Assembly (NCBI RefSeq): GCF_003602275.1
Contig: NZ_QZVT01000004.1
Coordinates: forward strand, 104,388-168,387
Direction: 5' to 3'
DNA from: Arthrobacter cheniae
GTDB taxonomy: Bacteria > Actinomycetota > Actinomycetes > Actinomycetales > Micrococcaceae
DNA: 64,000 nt
Program-made: the position numbers and the translations under genes
Shown: positions 8,920 through 17,657 of the stretch, piece by piece
Position numbering within the stretch: the stretch's first letter is position 1
How the letters are laid out: the number at the start of each line of letters is the position of its first letter
The notes under the pieces: model-generated
What the model saw: only the letters and a program-made list of their open reading frames with translations
Told to the model about the DNA's origin: nothing
Database searches by the model: none

Positions 8920-9864
8920 ATGCCTACGGACGCCCCTATCGACATGCTCCCCGACGCCCCTGCACCGTCTTCTCCCGCCCCGGGACACGGTGTCCAGGGG
9001 TTGCTGCTCGACGTCGACGGACCCGTCGCGAGTCCGCTGACGCGCACGGTCCCCGAGGGCATCATCACCGATCTGCTCACCCTTGCGTCCATGGGATGGC
9101 CCGTCGTGTTCAACACCGGCCGATCCGACGCGTTCATCAGGGAGCAGGTGATGGCGCCGATGATCGCTGCAGGGATACCCGCCGGCATCACCTTCCATGC
9201 CGTGTGCGAGAAGGGCGCCACGTGGTTCTCGTTCACGGCCGACGGCGCGGGCCAGGTCTTCGTCGACACCGGACTCGCCCTGCCCGTCAGTTTCGCGGAC
9301 GACGTGCGGGACCTCGTGGAGGAGAAGTACTCCGAGGTCATGTTCTTCGACGAGACGAAGCTCGCGATGGTCTCGGTGGAGCAGTCGCTCGCCGTCGCGA
9401 GCACCGACTACCTCGTGAGCCAGCGGGCGTTCGACGACGACGTGCTCGACATCATGCACAGCCATGACATGGGGGCCTGCCGGCTCGGCAGGGAGGTACC
9501 GGACAGCGACGGGCACATCGAGTACCGCGTCGACCCGACGATCATCTCCACCGACATCGAGTCGGTCCGGGTCGGCAAGGATGTGGGCGCCGACCGCGCC
9601 CTCACGCTCATCGCGCCCCTCGTGGACATTCCGCACAGGTGGTGGACCGTCGGCGATTCCCGCACGGACTATGCCATGGCCGACTACCTGCACGAGCAGG
9701 GGTTCGACGTCGCGCACGTCGATGTCCGCCCTGCCGACGGGGTTCCGGCGAAACCCTACGAGATCATCACCGAGGGTGCACTCATCCACGAGGATGCCGG
9801 GGCCGCTTTCCTCACACGATGCGTGGCTTCACTCCGCCAGGACGTCTCCAGCCCGGGAAGGTGA
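8920..9864 (+). CDS. HAD-superfamily hydrolase
   Basis: 314 residues. Motif I LLLDVDGPV (about residues 28-36, with both Asp of DxD), motif II VVFNTGRSDAF (Thr), and the late motif WWTVGDSRTDYAMADYL carry the haloacid dehalogenase catalytic set. The insertion before the last motif suggests a Cof/sugar-phosphatase-like subclass with a C2 cap. The substrate is not evident. It is divergent from rbsK with 82 bases between start codons. Confidence 0.85.
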   Translation: MPTDAPIDMLPDAPAPSSPAPGHGVQGLLLDVDGPVASPLTRTVPEGIITDLLTLASMGWPVVFNTGRSDAFIREQVMAPMIAAGIPAGITFHAVCEKGATWFSFTADGAGQVFVDTGLALPVSFADDVRDLVEEKYSEVMFFDETKLAMVSVEQSLAVASTDYLVSQRAFDDDVLDIMHSHDMGACRLGREVPDSDGHIEYRVDPTIISTDIESVRVGKDVGADRALTLIAPLVDIPHRWWTVGDSRTDYAMADYLHEQGFDVAHVDVRPADGVPAKPYEIITEGALIHEDAGAAFLTRCVASLRQDVSSPGR

Positions 9865-9888
9865 GCTGCCGCCCACCAGTCGGTGGGA

Positions 9889-10392
9889 TCAGGCGGCGGG
9901 CCTGGCAAGGACGTCCTCGATCGCGGTGATGACCTCGGGCGCGTCCGGCTCCACGGTCGGTGCGAACCGGGCGACGATCTCGCCGTCGCGGTCCACGAGG
10001 AACTTCTCGAAGTTCCATTTCACGAGGCCCGGCAGCACGCCGTTCCTGAAGGTGGTCAGCTTCTCGTAGAGCGGATGCTGGTCCCTGCCGCGGACATCGC
10101 CCTTGGCCAGGAGCGGGAAGGTCACGCCGAAGGTGGTCGAGCAGAACTCGGCGATCTCACCGTCGTTCCCCGGTTCCTGTCCCAGGAACTGGTTGCAGGG
10201 CATGCCGAGCACCACGAGGCCCTCGGCGGAATACCTGCGGTAGAGCTCCTCGAGGCCCGCGTACTGAGGCGTGAAGCCGCAGTTCGAGGCTACATTGACC
10301 ACGAGGACAGGATGCCCGCGGAAGTCGCCGAAGGACTTCGGGCTGCCGTCGTTCATGGTCAGGTCGATCCCGTACACATCGGACGAGGACAT
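9889..10392 (-). CDS. Glutathione-peroxidase-family thiol peroxidase
   Basis: 167 residues, a typical length for the bacterial GPx-like family. Motifs are VNVASNCGFTPQY with the peroxidatic Cys, GLVVLGMPCNQFLGQEPG with a second Cys, and VKWNFEKFLVDRDG with the catalytic Trp-Asn. Proteins of this type in actinobacteria generally reduce peroxides using thioredoxin or mycothiol-linked donors rather than glutathione. Convergent with the HAD gene. Confidence 0.92.
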   Translation of the reverse strand: MSSSDVYGIDLTMNDGSPKSFGDFRGHPVLVVNVASNCGFTPQYAGLEELYRRYSAEGLVVLGMPCNQFLGQEPGNDGEIAEFCSTTFGVTFPLLAKGDVRGRDQHPLYEKLTTFRNGVLPGLVKWNFEKFLVDRDGEIVARFAPTVEPDAPEVITAIEDVLARPAA

Positions 10393-10563
10393 GGCTGCTC
10401 CCTGGTAGGTGGTGGTGCTCCTGCTTCGTTCCACTGTGCCATGCGGATGGGGAACCCACGGCAGGAGCAAATCGAAGCGGCAGGACGTTGGAAGGGACGA
10501 CGGCCCGGAGGCCGCATGCACGCCGGCCGAGGTACTGCAGCCGGCGGTAGGGTCACCGACAGG

Positions 10564-11493
10564 ATGGATCGCCGTATGGGAATCATCGCCGCGTGGAAGA
10601 CGCAGCTCCGCACCACCTTCACCGACGGTGATCCCACCATTCCCCAATGGCAGTTCGAGTTCGAGAACGGCGACGACCTCGGGTATTTCCCCGTCGGCTC
10701 CGCCGTGTGGACGGTTCACAGCTCCATGACCCCGACCGTCGCGGGCATCCGTGCCCTGCTGCTCCAGGCGCTGCACCCGGGCGCCATGGCCGGCGTGCAT
10801 GCGCATTCGAGCTTCCGGGAGGAGCCACTCGGGCGCCTCGCCAACACCATCCGCTGGATCTTCACCGTCACCTACGGCTCGAGGGTCGCCGCGCAGGAGG
10901 GCTCGGCCTTCGTGCAGCGGCTCCACACCAGGGTCCGCGGCACCTACGTCGACAGCCGCGGCACCGAGAAGCCCTACTCCGCAGCGGATCCGGACCTGAT
11001 CCGCTGGGTGCATCTGGCCTTCACCGACGCCTTCGTGGCCGCGCACGCCGCGTACGGCGGAGCCATTCCCGGCGGAGTGGACGAGTACGTGGCGGAGTGG
11101 GCCGCCGCCGGTGAGCTCATGGGGCTCGAGGACCCACCGCGGTCGGAGGCCGAGCTCCGGTCGCAACTTGCAGCGTTCGACGACGAACTGGCCAACAGCG
11201 ACCAGGTGCAGGAGGCGCTGACCTACATCCGCCGCCCGCCGCTTCCCCGATCGCAGCGACTCGGCTACCGGGTCCTCTTCGCCGGGGCGGTCGCAACGCT
11301 CGAGCCGAGGCACCGCGAGATGCTCGGGCTCCGCGTTCCATCCCTCGGGCCGATCCCCCTGCCCATCCGCAGCGCCGTCAGGCTCGTCCTCGGGGTGATC
11401 CGGCTGGGCCTCGGCCCTGAGGGGCCTGCGGAGACTGCAGCGAAGAACCGGATCCGCCGGGTCAGCGGTACCGCCGGGCCCCGGACAGCTTAA
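10564..11493 (+). CDS. MpaB/DUF2236-family oxygenase-like protein
   Basis: About 309 residues; starts at 10564 and 10576 (four codons later) are both possible. The family signature LLLQALHPGAMAGVHAHSSF contains the conserved HP and HS histidines, and DAFVAAHAAYG is a second conserved stretch. Characterised members (fungal MpaB, latex-clearing proteins) use a histidine-bound haem b for oxidative cleavage. The substrate here is unknown. A second, more distant family member lies at 61289-62152. The stop codon overlaps the first base of a strong terminator stem. Confidence 0.8.
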   Translation: MDRRMGIIAAWKTQLRTTFTDGDPTIPQWQFEFENGDDLGYFPVGSAVWTVHSSMTPTVAGIRALLLQALHPGAMAGVHAHSSFREEPLGRLANTIRWIFTVTYGSRVAAQEGSAFVQRLHTRVRGTYVDSRGTEKPYSAADPDLIRWVHLAFTDAFVAAHAAYGGAIPGGVDEYVAEWAAAGELMGLEDPPRSEAELRSQLAAFDDELANSDQVQEALTYIRRPPLPRSQRLGYRVLFAGAVATLEPRHREMLGLRVPSLGPIPLPIRSAVRLVLGVIRLGLGPEGPAETAAKNRIRRVSGTAGPRTA

Positions 11494-11532
11494 ACAGCAG
11501 GACCCCGGCTGGTGGGCCGGGGTCCTGCTGTT
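11493..11532 (+). terminator. Strong rho-independent-type hairpin
   Basis: A perfect 17-bp stem (11493-11509 with 11516-11532) and a 6-base loop directly after the MpaB-like gene. The T tract is only two bases long. On the minus strand the same hairpin lies just downstream of the tRNA-Ser gene, so it can end both convergent transcripts. Confidence 0.85.
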
Positions 11533-11544
11533 CAAAGCTACAAG

Positions 11545-11629
11545 CGGAGGATGGGGGATTTGAACCCCCGAGGGCGTGAACCCAACACGCGTTCCAGGCG
11601 TGCGCCATAGGCCGCTAGGCGAATCCTCC
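11545..11629 (-). tRNA. tRNA-Ser (anticodon GGA)
   Basis: On the minus strand a 7-bp acceptor stem GGAGGAT/ATCCTCC, an anticodon stem CACGC/GCGTG around loop CTGGAAC (anticodon GGA, reading UCC/UCU), a long class II variable arm, and a T-arm GGGGG-TTCAAAT-CCCCC. The discriminator base is G, as expected for serine. CCA is not encoded. Together these give tRNA-Ser(GGA), 85 nt. Confidence 0.97.
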
Positions 11630-11730
11630 TCATTTGGAGCAGATACCAGAATACCCATACAAGGGCATCCTGCCGAATCGTTGGTGGTCCGGGGCGCTCC
11701 GACGATTCGAAAGCGGCGCATTCGACTGTG

Positions 11731-11736
11731 TAGACT
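11731..11736 (+). promoter_or_regulatory. -10 element for the SRP RNA
   Basis: TAGACT matches the actinobacterial TAnnnT -10 pattern and ends 7 bases before the first paired base of the SRP RNA, the expected spacing to a transcription start. The -35 is less clear (possibly TTCGAA about 19 bases upstream). Confidence 0.6.
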
Positions 11737-11743
11737 ATTTCCC

Positions 11744-11830
11744 GGCCCCTCATGTGGTGTCATCCTGTGAACTCCCCCAGGACCGGAAGGTAGCAAGGGT
11801 AAGCGGGCTCTGGCAGGTGCATGGGGGGTC
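11744..11830 (+). ncRNA. ffs: Signal recognition particle RNA (small bacterial 4.5S type)
   Basis: The universally conserved SRP domain IV is present: CAGGACCGGAAGGTAGCAAG with its GGAA tetraloop, then AGCAAGGGTAAGCGGGCTCTG forming the asymmetric internal loop. The ends pair (GGCCCCTCATG at 11744-11754 with CATGGGGGGTC at 11820-11830), giving a single long hairpin. It binds Ffh and targets membrane proteins. Location ahead of dnaX is common in actinobacteria. Confidence 0.93.
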
Positions 11831-11866
11831 TTCACTTTTAAGCGAGCACAGCAGCAGGGGGGCACG

Positions 11867-12820
11867 GTGGCAGAGACGGGCGCCGGTCGGTTCGCACCCA
11901 GCCCCTCCGGCCGGTTGCACGTCGGCAACCTCCGCACCGCCGTCCTGGCGTGGCTGTTCGCACGGTCGACGGGCCGACGGTTCCTGATCCGCGTCGAGGA
12001 CCTGGACCGTGCCCGCGCGGGTGCCGAGGCCGAGCAGCTGACCGAATTATCGGCCCTGGGAATCCGCTCCGATTCCCCCGTCCTCCGTCAGAGCGAGCAG
12101 ACCGACCGGTACACGGCGGCACTGGACCTCCTGATCGCGCGGGGCCTCACCTATGAATGCTTCTGCACGCGCCGCGACGTCGCCGAGGCCGCGAGCGCAC
12201 CGCATGCGCGCCCTGGTTCCTATCCCGGAACGTGCCGTGATCTCGGCGACGGAGAGCGGGCCCGACGGCGGGACGGACGCAGGCCGGCGCTCCGGCTGCG
12301 ATCCGAGGTCGCCGCGTGGGTCGTCGAGGACGTGCTGGCCGGGCGTGTCTCCGCTCCGGTCGACGACATCGTGCTGCGGAGGAATGACGGCGTGATCGCC
12401 TACAACCTCGCCGTCGTCGTCGATGACGCCGCCCAGGGAATCGACCAGGTGGTGCGCGGTGACGATCTGCTCACCGCTGCTCCACAGCAGTCCCATCTCG
12501 CATCGCTGCTCGGCCTGGCGGCCCCCAGCTACGCCCATGTCCCGCTGGCGGTCACGGCAGGGGGCCGCCGCTTGGCAAAACGGGATGGCGCTGTGACACT
12601 GGAGGACCTCGCCGGCCAGGGCTGCACGGCGCCCGCGGTCCTGGGCATCATCCTCTCGTCCCTCGGCCTTCCGTGCGGATCGCTCGACGCGGCCCTCGCA
12701 GCCTTCGACCCCGGCCGGCTGCCGCGCCACCCCTGGGTCGTGGATCCGGCGACCCTGTCCTCCACCGCCGTCGACCCGGCATGTAAACCGTCAGCACCAA
12801 CCGATAAGGTTCATCCGTGA
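11867..12820 (+). CDS. gluQRS: Glutamyl-Q tRNA(Asp) synthetase
   Basis: 317 residues from GTG 11867, after a GGGGGG ribosome-binding stretch. It is a class I aminoacyl-tRNA synthetase catalytic core like GluRS (GRFAPSPSGRLHVGNLRTAVLAWL has the HIGH-type motif HVGN; a KMSKS-like AKRDGAVTL near residue 240) but lacks the anticodon-binding domain, as in GluQ-RS. This enzyme charges glutamate onto queuosine in tRNA(Asp). The zinc-site Cys appear as CFC..(16-25 residues)..YPGTC. The end overlaps dnaX by four bases (GTGA). Confidence 0.9.
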   Translation: MAETGAGRFAPSPSGRLHVGNLRTAVLAWLFARSTGRRFLIRVEDLDRARAGAEAEQLTELSALGIRSDSPVLRQSEQTDRYTAALDLLIARGLTYECFCTRRDVAEAASAPHARPGSYPGTCRDLGDGERARRRDGRRPALRLRSEVAAWVVEDVLAGRVSAPVDDIVLRRNDGVIAYNLAVVVDDAAQGIDQVVRGDDLLTAAPQQSHLASLLGLAAPSYAHVPLAVTAGGRRLAKRDGAVTLEDLAGQGCTAPAVLGIILSSLGLPCGSLDAALAAFDPGRLPRHPWVVDPATLSSTAVDPACKPSAPTDKVHP

Positions 12821-15800
12821 GTACAGCCCTCTACCGCCGCTACCGTCCCGAGACCTTCGCGGACGTCATCGGTCAGGAGCACGTCACCGGACCCCTGATG
12901 GCGGCCATCGACAAGGACCGCATCAACCACGCCTACCTGTTCTCCGGTCCGCGCGGCTGCGGCAAGACCACCTCGGCCCGTATCCTCGCCCGTTGCCTCA
13001 ATTGCGCCCAGGGCCCCACCTCCACGCCGTGCGGAACCTGTGACAGCTGTGTCGAGCTCGCACGCAACGGCTCCGGCAGCCTGGACGTCATCGAGATCGA
13101 CGCCGCCAGCCACGGTGGCGTCGATGACGCCCGTGACCTCCGCGAGCGCGCGACGTTCGCCCCGGTCCGTGACCGCTTCAAGATCTTCATCATCGACGAG
13201 GCCCACATGGTCACGTCGGCCGGCTTCAACGCGCTGCTGAAGATCGTGGAGGAGCCGCCGGAGCATATCCTCTTCATCTTCGCGACGACCGAGCCGGACA
13301 AGGTGATCGGCACCATCCGCTCGCGAACACACCACTATCCCTTCCGGCTTGTCCCGCCGGAGCCCCTCATGGGCTACCTGGAACTGCTGTGTCGGCAGGA
13401 GAACGTGCCGGTGGCCCCCGGCGTCCTCTCCCTCGTCATCCGGGCTGGAGGCGGCTCCGTCCGCGACTCGCTCTCGGTGCTCGACCAGCTCATGGCCGGC
13501 GCGGGCGAGGCGGGGCTCGACTATGAGCTGGCGGTATCACTGCTCGGCTACACGCACGCAACCCTGCTCGACGACGTCGTCGACTCCATCGCTGCCGGAG
13601 ATGCGGGAACGGTGTTCGATGCCGTGGACCGCGTCATCCAGACCGGTCATGATCCACGGCGCTTCGTCGAGGATCTGCTGGAGCGGTTCCGCGACCTGAT
13701 CGTCATCAATGCCGTGCCGGAGGGCGCTGCGTCCATCCTTCGCGGAGTCCCGGACGATCAGCTGAACCGCATGCGCACCCAGGCGACACAGCTCGGTGCC
13801 GGGGAGCTGTCCCGTGACGCAGACGTCACCAACACAGCGCTGACCGAGATGACAGGCGCCACCTCGCCGCGCCTGCACCTTGAACTGCTCTGCGCGCGGC
13901 TGTTGCTCCCGGCGGCGGATGCCACGGCGCGCGGCACGCTCGCCCGGGTGGACCGCATCGAGCGTCGCCTGGAGTACGCCGGTGGTGCTCCCACCCCCCA
14001 GGTCGATGCGGAAGCCGACGCAGCTCCGAAACCGCCGGCACGAGCACGGCTCGACGTCCCCCGCACCGCCGAGGAGGCAGCGGCCCGCTGGTCGCTTCCT
14101 GCCGCCGACCCGGCAGCCCCTGCCGTTCCTGCAGCAATCCCGGGTGCGCAGTCCCCGGCGCTCCCTGCTGCCGGCCGTGCCGATCGACCCGGCGCGGCCC
14201 CTGCCACGGCTGATTCATCACCGGATTGGGGCGCCGCGTGGGGTGTGTCGGCAGGTTCTGCCTTCGAGAACGCGAAACCGCAGGAGACACCGGACAAGCC
14301 TGCGGCAGCCACCGGGTCAGTACCCGCTCCCGGTCGGACACCCGCTTCGTCGGGCCCCGCGGAATCGTCGGAACGGTCGGGCCCAGCTGGATCGTCGGGG
14401 CCGGCAACACCAGGCCCAGTGACGTCGGGCCCGGTGACATCGGGCCCGGCAACCCCGCGCCAGGATGTTCCGACCGCTCAGCCGCAGGATGCGCGTGCGA
14501 CCGCCGGAGCGCACGACGATGGGCACGGAGCCGGTTCAGGGTCTGTCCCGGACCGAAGCGCGGACGCTCCCACTGCCCCGGAACCAGTCGCCTCGACGGG
14601 CGGGCGGGCCGAGGCTCCCCAGGATCAGCAGGCTGCGGCGGCTGACGGCCGGGCCGAAGCGCCGGGCCGACCTGAAACAGCACCGCAGCGGGCGGCTTCG
14701 CCCCCGTCACGGGAGACGTACGAACGGCCCCTTGGAGCACCCGAGCAGGGCTCGGTGCAGAACGGTCAGGGCCAGGAGTCCCGAACGCCCGAGCCGGGCC
14801 ACCAGGGACAGCCGGCTTCGTCGGGCGGCGGAAACGTCGAGATGGTCCGCCGCGCCTGGCCCGAGATCATGGACGAGGTAGCGAAGATCAAGCGAGCCAC
14901 CTGGCTCATCGTGAACGTCTCAGCGAAACCGCGGTCGTTCGAGGGCAACCAACTGGTCCTGGCATTCGCCAACCAGGGCACCGCCATCGGCTTCCAGCGT
15001 GGTCCACACATGGACAACGTGAAGCAGGCCATCCACAAGGTCCTTGGGCTCACCTGTTCCATCGAGGCAGTACACGACGCCGGCGGGGCGGGTGAGTCGG
15101 GCCCAAAAGTACCGTCTAGCGGCCCGGGAAGAAACCCGGGCCCGGCTTCCTCCGCGCCCGCGCACGACTTCGGCGCACCCGTCACTCCCCGAATTGCTGC
15201 CGGCCAGGATGCACAGCCTTCCGCCGGAAGCGGCGGGGGGCAACAGCGTCCCGGTCATGCCGCGCCTGCCGGCGGTTCCGCCACCTCTGGCAGCACGATC
15301 CCCACGTCCGAGACCGACGGCGGACCGGTCGAAGCGGACAGCGCTCAGCCCGTACCTGCACCCGAACCCAGCAGCGACCCCACCGGGTCACACCTACCAC
15401 CGACACACGTTCCCGGCGAGGTCCTCGTCGGCCAGGATGGCACGCGGCCCGCAGCCGGAGCCAGTACCGCCGATTCGGCAGGTACGCCGACAGCGGCGGC
15501 ACGCATCGGCGACACCCCCGCGTTCGCTGCTCCGAGGCACGCGCCCGTCACCGACCGAACCGACCGCAGTGCTCGCACCGACCGCACCGACCGCACTGAC
15601 GCCGCTGCGAGCACTGCCGCCACCGAAGGCATGCCCGTCGCCGATAGCGCCGTTCAGGCGTCCACGCTCTCCGCCGCAGACAGCAGCACGGTTGGCTCCG
15701 GTGATACGCACCGTGAATCTGCATCGCTGCCTGGATCGTTAGCTGCTGACGCCGTTCAGGCGTCTACACTCTCCGCCGCAGACAAAAGCACCGTGGGCTC

Positions 15801-16806
15801 CGGTGATACGCACGGTCAATCTGCAGCGCAGCCTGCATCGGTAGCTGCGCGGAGGTCCGCCCCGCGCACATCCGGCAACGCCACTGCGCAAGGGCCACGA
15901 GGTCCCGGCCGGCAAGGTGCTCCCGTCGATCCCGGGACTGAAGCTGTCAGCGCGTGGGATCCAACCATGTCCGATGAATCCTGGGCCCTCGTCGAGCCTC
16001 CCGAAGAGGCTTTCGACCCCGGTCCGGGCTGGGGGTCGGTGCCCAAGGATCCGAATGAGCGTCGGCCGGCCCAGCCGCCGCGCACACAGGCACGACAGCT
16101 GTCCGGACAGGCGGCGCCGAATGCCCGGGCCGCGTCACCATCACCATCACCATCACCGTCACGCACCGATCAGGCAACCCGGTCCGGCTCACACCCGGCT
16201 GCTGCCCCCGGAAGGAGCGCAGCCGGCGGCCCCGCGCAGGAAGTACCGGCCTCGCGGCGTAACCCCGCCGCCGAGCCTGCTTCCGGCCCAGCAGGCCCAG
16301 GCGTCCGGCAAGCACCCGAGTCGCCTTCTCGCAGTGTGGTGTGGAGTCCCCCGGCTGCCGCGCCTCCAGCGAAGGGCGACGGCCAGGCCGGGGCGAACCT
16401 CGGACAAGCAGCACCGGCCCAGGGCAAGCAGGCGGCGACAGACGGCGAGGGGCACGATCCGTCGGCTGCATCCTCGTCCCAGCGCCCCTCCCCGGTGACA
16501 GGCGGGCCGGTCGGCGCTGTCGGCTCGGCTTCTCCGAGCGTGGCCGCCGCGCCGGTGCGCCCGGTCTCCGCCGAGAACGTGCTGCAGAAGCCGGTCAGCC
16601 GCTATCAGCAGCTGCTCGATGAAGCCGAGCGGAAGCGCGCAGAGGAAGCTGCCGCAGCCCTCGGCGCCGTCGACCTCCGGTTCGTCGAGGACGAACCGAG
16701 CGCCGACGACGAGACGATCGAGGAATCGGGACTCGTGGGACGCACCGCGATCGAGCGCATCCTCAACGGGCGCCTCGTCGAGGAACGTGGCGTCGACGGT
16801 CAGTAG
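12817..16806 (+). CDS. dnaX: DNA polymerase III subunits gamma and tau
   Basis: The clamp-loader ATPase is in residues 1-370: YRRYRPETFADVIGQEHV, Walker A FSGPRGCGKTTSA (about 43-54), zinc-binding Cys (CLNC, C, CDSC near 60-78) and Walker B IIDEAHM. A conserved tau block (about 675-760, MVRRAWPEIMDEVAKIKRATW) follows. The rest, over 700 residues, is Pro/Ala/Ser/Gly-rich, likely disordered, and holds a 34-residue tandem duplication. At 1329 residues it is far longer than E. coli DnaX (643). The GTG start overlaps the gluQRS stop. No clear slippery poly-A signal for making gamma was found. Confidence 0.95.
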   Translation: MSTALYRRYRPETFADVIGQEHVTGPLMAAIDKDRINHAYLFSGPRGCGKTTSARILARCLNCAQGPTSTPCGTCDSCVELARNGSGSLDVIEIDAASHGGVDDARDLRERATFAPVRDRFKIFIIDEAHMVTSAGFNALLKIVEEPPEHILFIFATTEPDKVIGTIRSRTHHYPFRLVPPEPLMGYLELLCRQENVPVAPGVLSLVIRAGGGSVRDSLSVLDQLMAGAGEAGLDYELAVSLLGYTHATLLDDVVDSIAAGDAGTVFDAVDRVIQTGHDPRRFVEDLLERFRDLIVINAVPEGAASILRGVPDDQLNRMRTQATQLGAGELSRDADVTNTALTEMTGATSPRLHLELLCARLLLPAADATARGTLARVDRIERRLEYAGGAPTPQVDAEADAAPKPPARARLDVPRTAEEAAARWSLPAADPAAPAVPAAIPGAQSPALPAAGRADRPGAAPATADSSPDWGAAWGVSAGSAFENAKPQETPDKPAAATGSVPAPGRTPASSGPAESSERSGPAGSSGPATPGPVTSGPVTSGPATPRQDVPTAQPQDARATAGAHDDGHGAGSGSVPDRSADAPTAPEPVASTGGRAEAPQDQQAAAADGRAEAPGRPETAPQRAASPPSRETYERPLGAPEQGSVQNGQGQESRTPEPGHQGQPASSGGGNVEMVRRAWPEIMDEVAKIKRATWLIVNVSAKPRSFEGNQLVLAFANQGTAIGFQRGPHMDNVKQAIHKVLGLTCSIEAVHDAGGAGESGPKVPSSGPGRNPGPASSAPAHDFGAPVTPRIAAGQDAQPSAGSGGGQQRPGHAAPAGGSATSGSTIPTSETDGGPVEADSAQPVPAPEPSSDPTGSHLPPTHVPGEVLVGQDGTRPAAGASTADSAGTPTAAARIGDTPAFAAPRHAPVTDRTDRSARTDRTDRTDAAASTAATEGMPVADSAVQASTLSAADSSTVGSGDTHRESASLPGSLAADAVQASTLSAADKSTVGSGDTHGQSAAQPASVAARRSAPRTSGNATAQGPRGPGRQGAPVDPGTEAVSAWDPTMSDESWALVEPPEEAFDPGPGWGSVPKDPNERRPAQPPRTQARQLSGQAAPNARAASPSPSPSPSRTDQATRSGSHPAAAPGRSAAGGPAQEVPASRRNPAAEPASGPAGPGVRQAPESPSRSVVWSPPAAAPPAKGDGQAGANLGQAAPAQGKQAATDGEGHDPSAASSSQRPSPVTGGPVGAVGSASPSVAAAPVRPVSAENVLQKPVSRYQQLLDEAERKRAEEAAAALGAVDLRFVEDEPSADDETIEESGLVGRTAIERILNGRLVEERGVDGQ
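15649..15850 (+). repeat. 102-bp direct tandem repeat inside dnaX
   Basis: Two copies, starting at 15649 and 15751, exact period 102 bases (34 codons), encoding near-identical segments that begin AVQASTLSAAD and contain STVGSGDTH. The copies differ by scattered substitutions with no frame change. They lie in the disordered tau linker. Confidence 0.85.
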
Positions 16807-16912
16807 CCGGGCTGGAGGACGGACGTTCCCGAACCTCGCTGAGAGCACAACCGCCGTGCCTCATCGTGCGCGGAACGAGATCAGGTATGGCTGACAATAG
16901 AAGAGGTACCCG

Positions 16913-16933
16913 GTCCCGCTGATCAGGCGGGAC
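16913..16933 (+). terminator. Short hairpin between dnaX and recR
   Basis: GTCCCGC and GCGGGAC (7 bp) around loop TGATCAG, about 105 bases after the dnaX stop and 75 bases before recR. There is no T tract, so it may be a weak terminator or a leader element of recR. Confidence 0.4.
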
Positions 16934-17009
16934 GGGACACTCCCATGATCCCCGGCCCGGCCGGACGTGTCACAGGAGCATCACCGGATGATTGCAGGGA
17001 AGGAACACC

Positions 17010-17606
17010 GTGTACGAAGGCGCAGTGCAGGAGCTGATCGATGAGCTCGGACGCCTGCCCGGCGTGGGGCCGAAGTCGGCCCAGCGCCTCGCGTTCCACA
17101 TCCTGGAAGCCGACAGCGACGACATGAAGCGACTCGTCACGGCGATCACCACCGTGAAGGAACGCGTGAAGTTCTGCACTGTCTGCGGAAATGTGGCGGA
17201 GCAGGAGAAGTGCGCGATCTGCCGTGACCCGCGCCGTGATCCGACCATGATCTGCGTGGTCGAGGAATCCAAGGACGTGATCGCCGTCGAACGCACCCGC
17301 TCCTTCCGCGGTAGGTACCACGTGCTCGGGGGCGCCATCAATCCCATCGCCGGCGTCGGTCCGGACCAGCTGCGCATCCGCGAGCTGCTCGCCCGGCTCT
17401 CGGACGAGCAGATCCAGGAGATCATCATCGCCACCGACCCGAACCTCGAGGGCGAGGCGACCGCCACCTACCTCGTGCGCATGCTCAGGACCATCGGCAT
17501 CCCCGTGACCAGGCTCGCCTCCGGTCTGCCCGTGGGCGGTGACCTAGAGTACGCCGATGAGGTGACCCTCGGCCGAGCCTTCGAGGGCCGCCGCGTCATG
17601 TCCTGA
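17010..17606 (+). CDS. recR: Recombination mediator protein RecR
   Basis: 198 residues, the normal RecR length. It has the helix-hairpin-helix [21 protein letters not shown], the four-Cys zinc finger (CTVCGN...CAIC, residues 55-70), and a TOPRIM domain ([20 protein letters not shown]...[15 protein letters not shown]). RecR loads RecA with RecO/RecF at gaps. GTG 17010 is preferred: GGGAAGGA sits 6 bases upstream, and an in-frame TTG at 16992 would include that site in the protein. The usual ybaB between dnaX and recR is missing. Confidence 0.95.
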   Translation: MYEGAVQELIDELGRLPGVGPKSAQRLAFHILEADSDDMKRLVTAITTVKERVKFCTVCGNVAEQEKCAICRDPRRDPTMICVVEESKDVIAVERTRSFRGRYHVLGGAINPIAGVGPDQLRIRELLARLSDEQIQEIIIATDPNLEGEATATYLVRMLRTIGIPVTRLASGLPVGGDLEYADEVTLGRAFEGRRVMS

Positions 17607-17657
17607 CCGGAGGCTCCGGCCAACCGGGCGCGGAGCGGCAGGCCGGACCGTGCCGTC

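Noticed and set aside
11867..12820. Full glutamyl-tRNA synthetase (GltX)
   Set aside because: The C-terminal anticodon-binding domain is missing at 317 residues, so GluQRS fits better.
16135..16170. A run of His codons in an alternate frame of dnaX
   Set aside because: It is the out-of-frame reading of a CCATCA repeat that encodes Pro-Ser in dnaX; there is no start or ribosome-binding site for the other frame.
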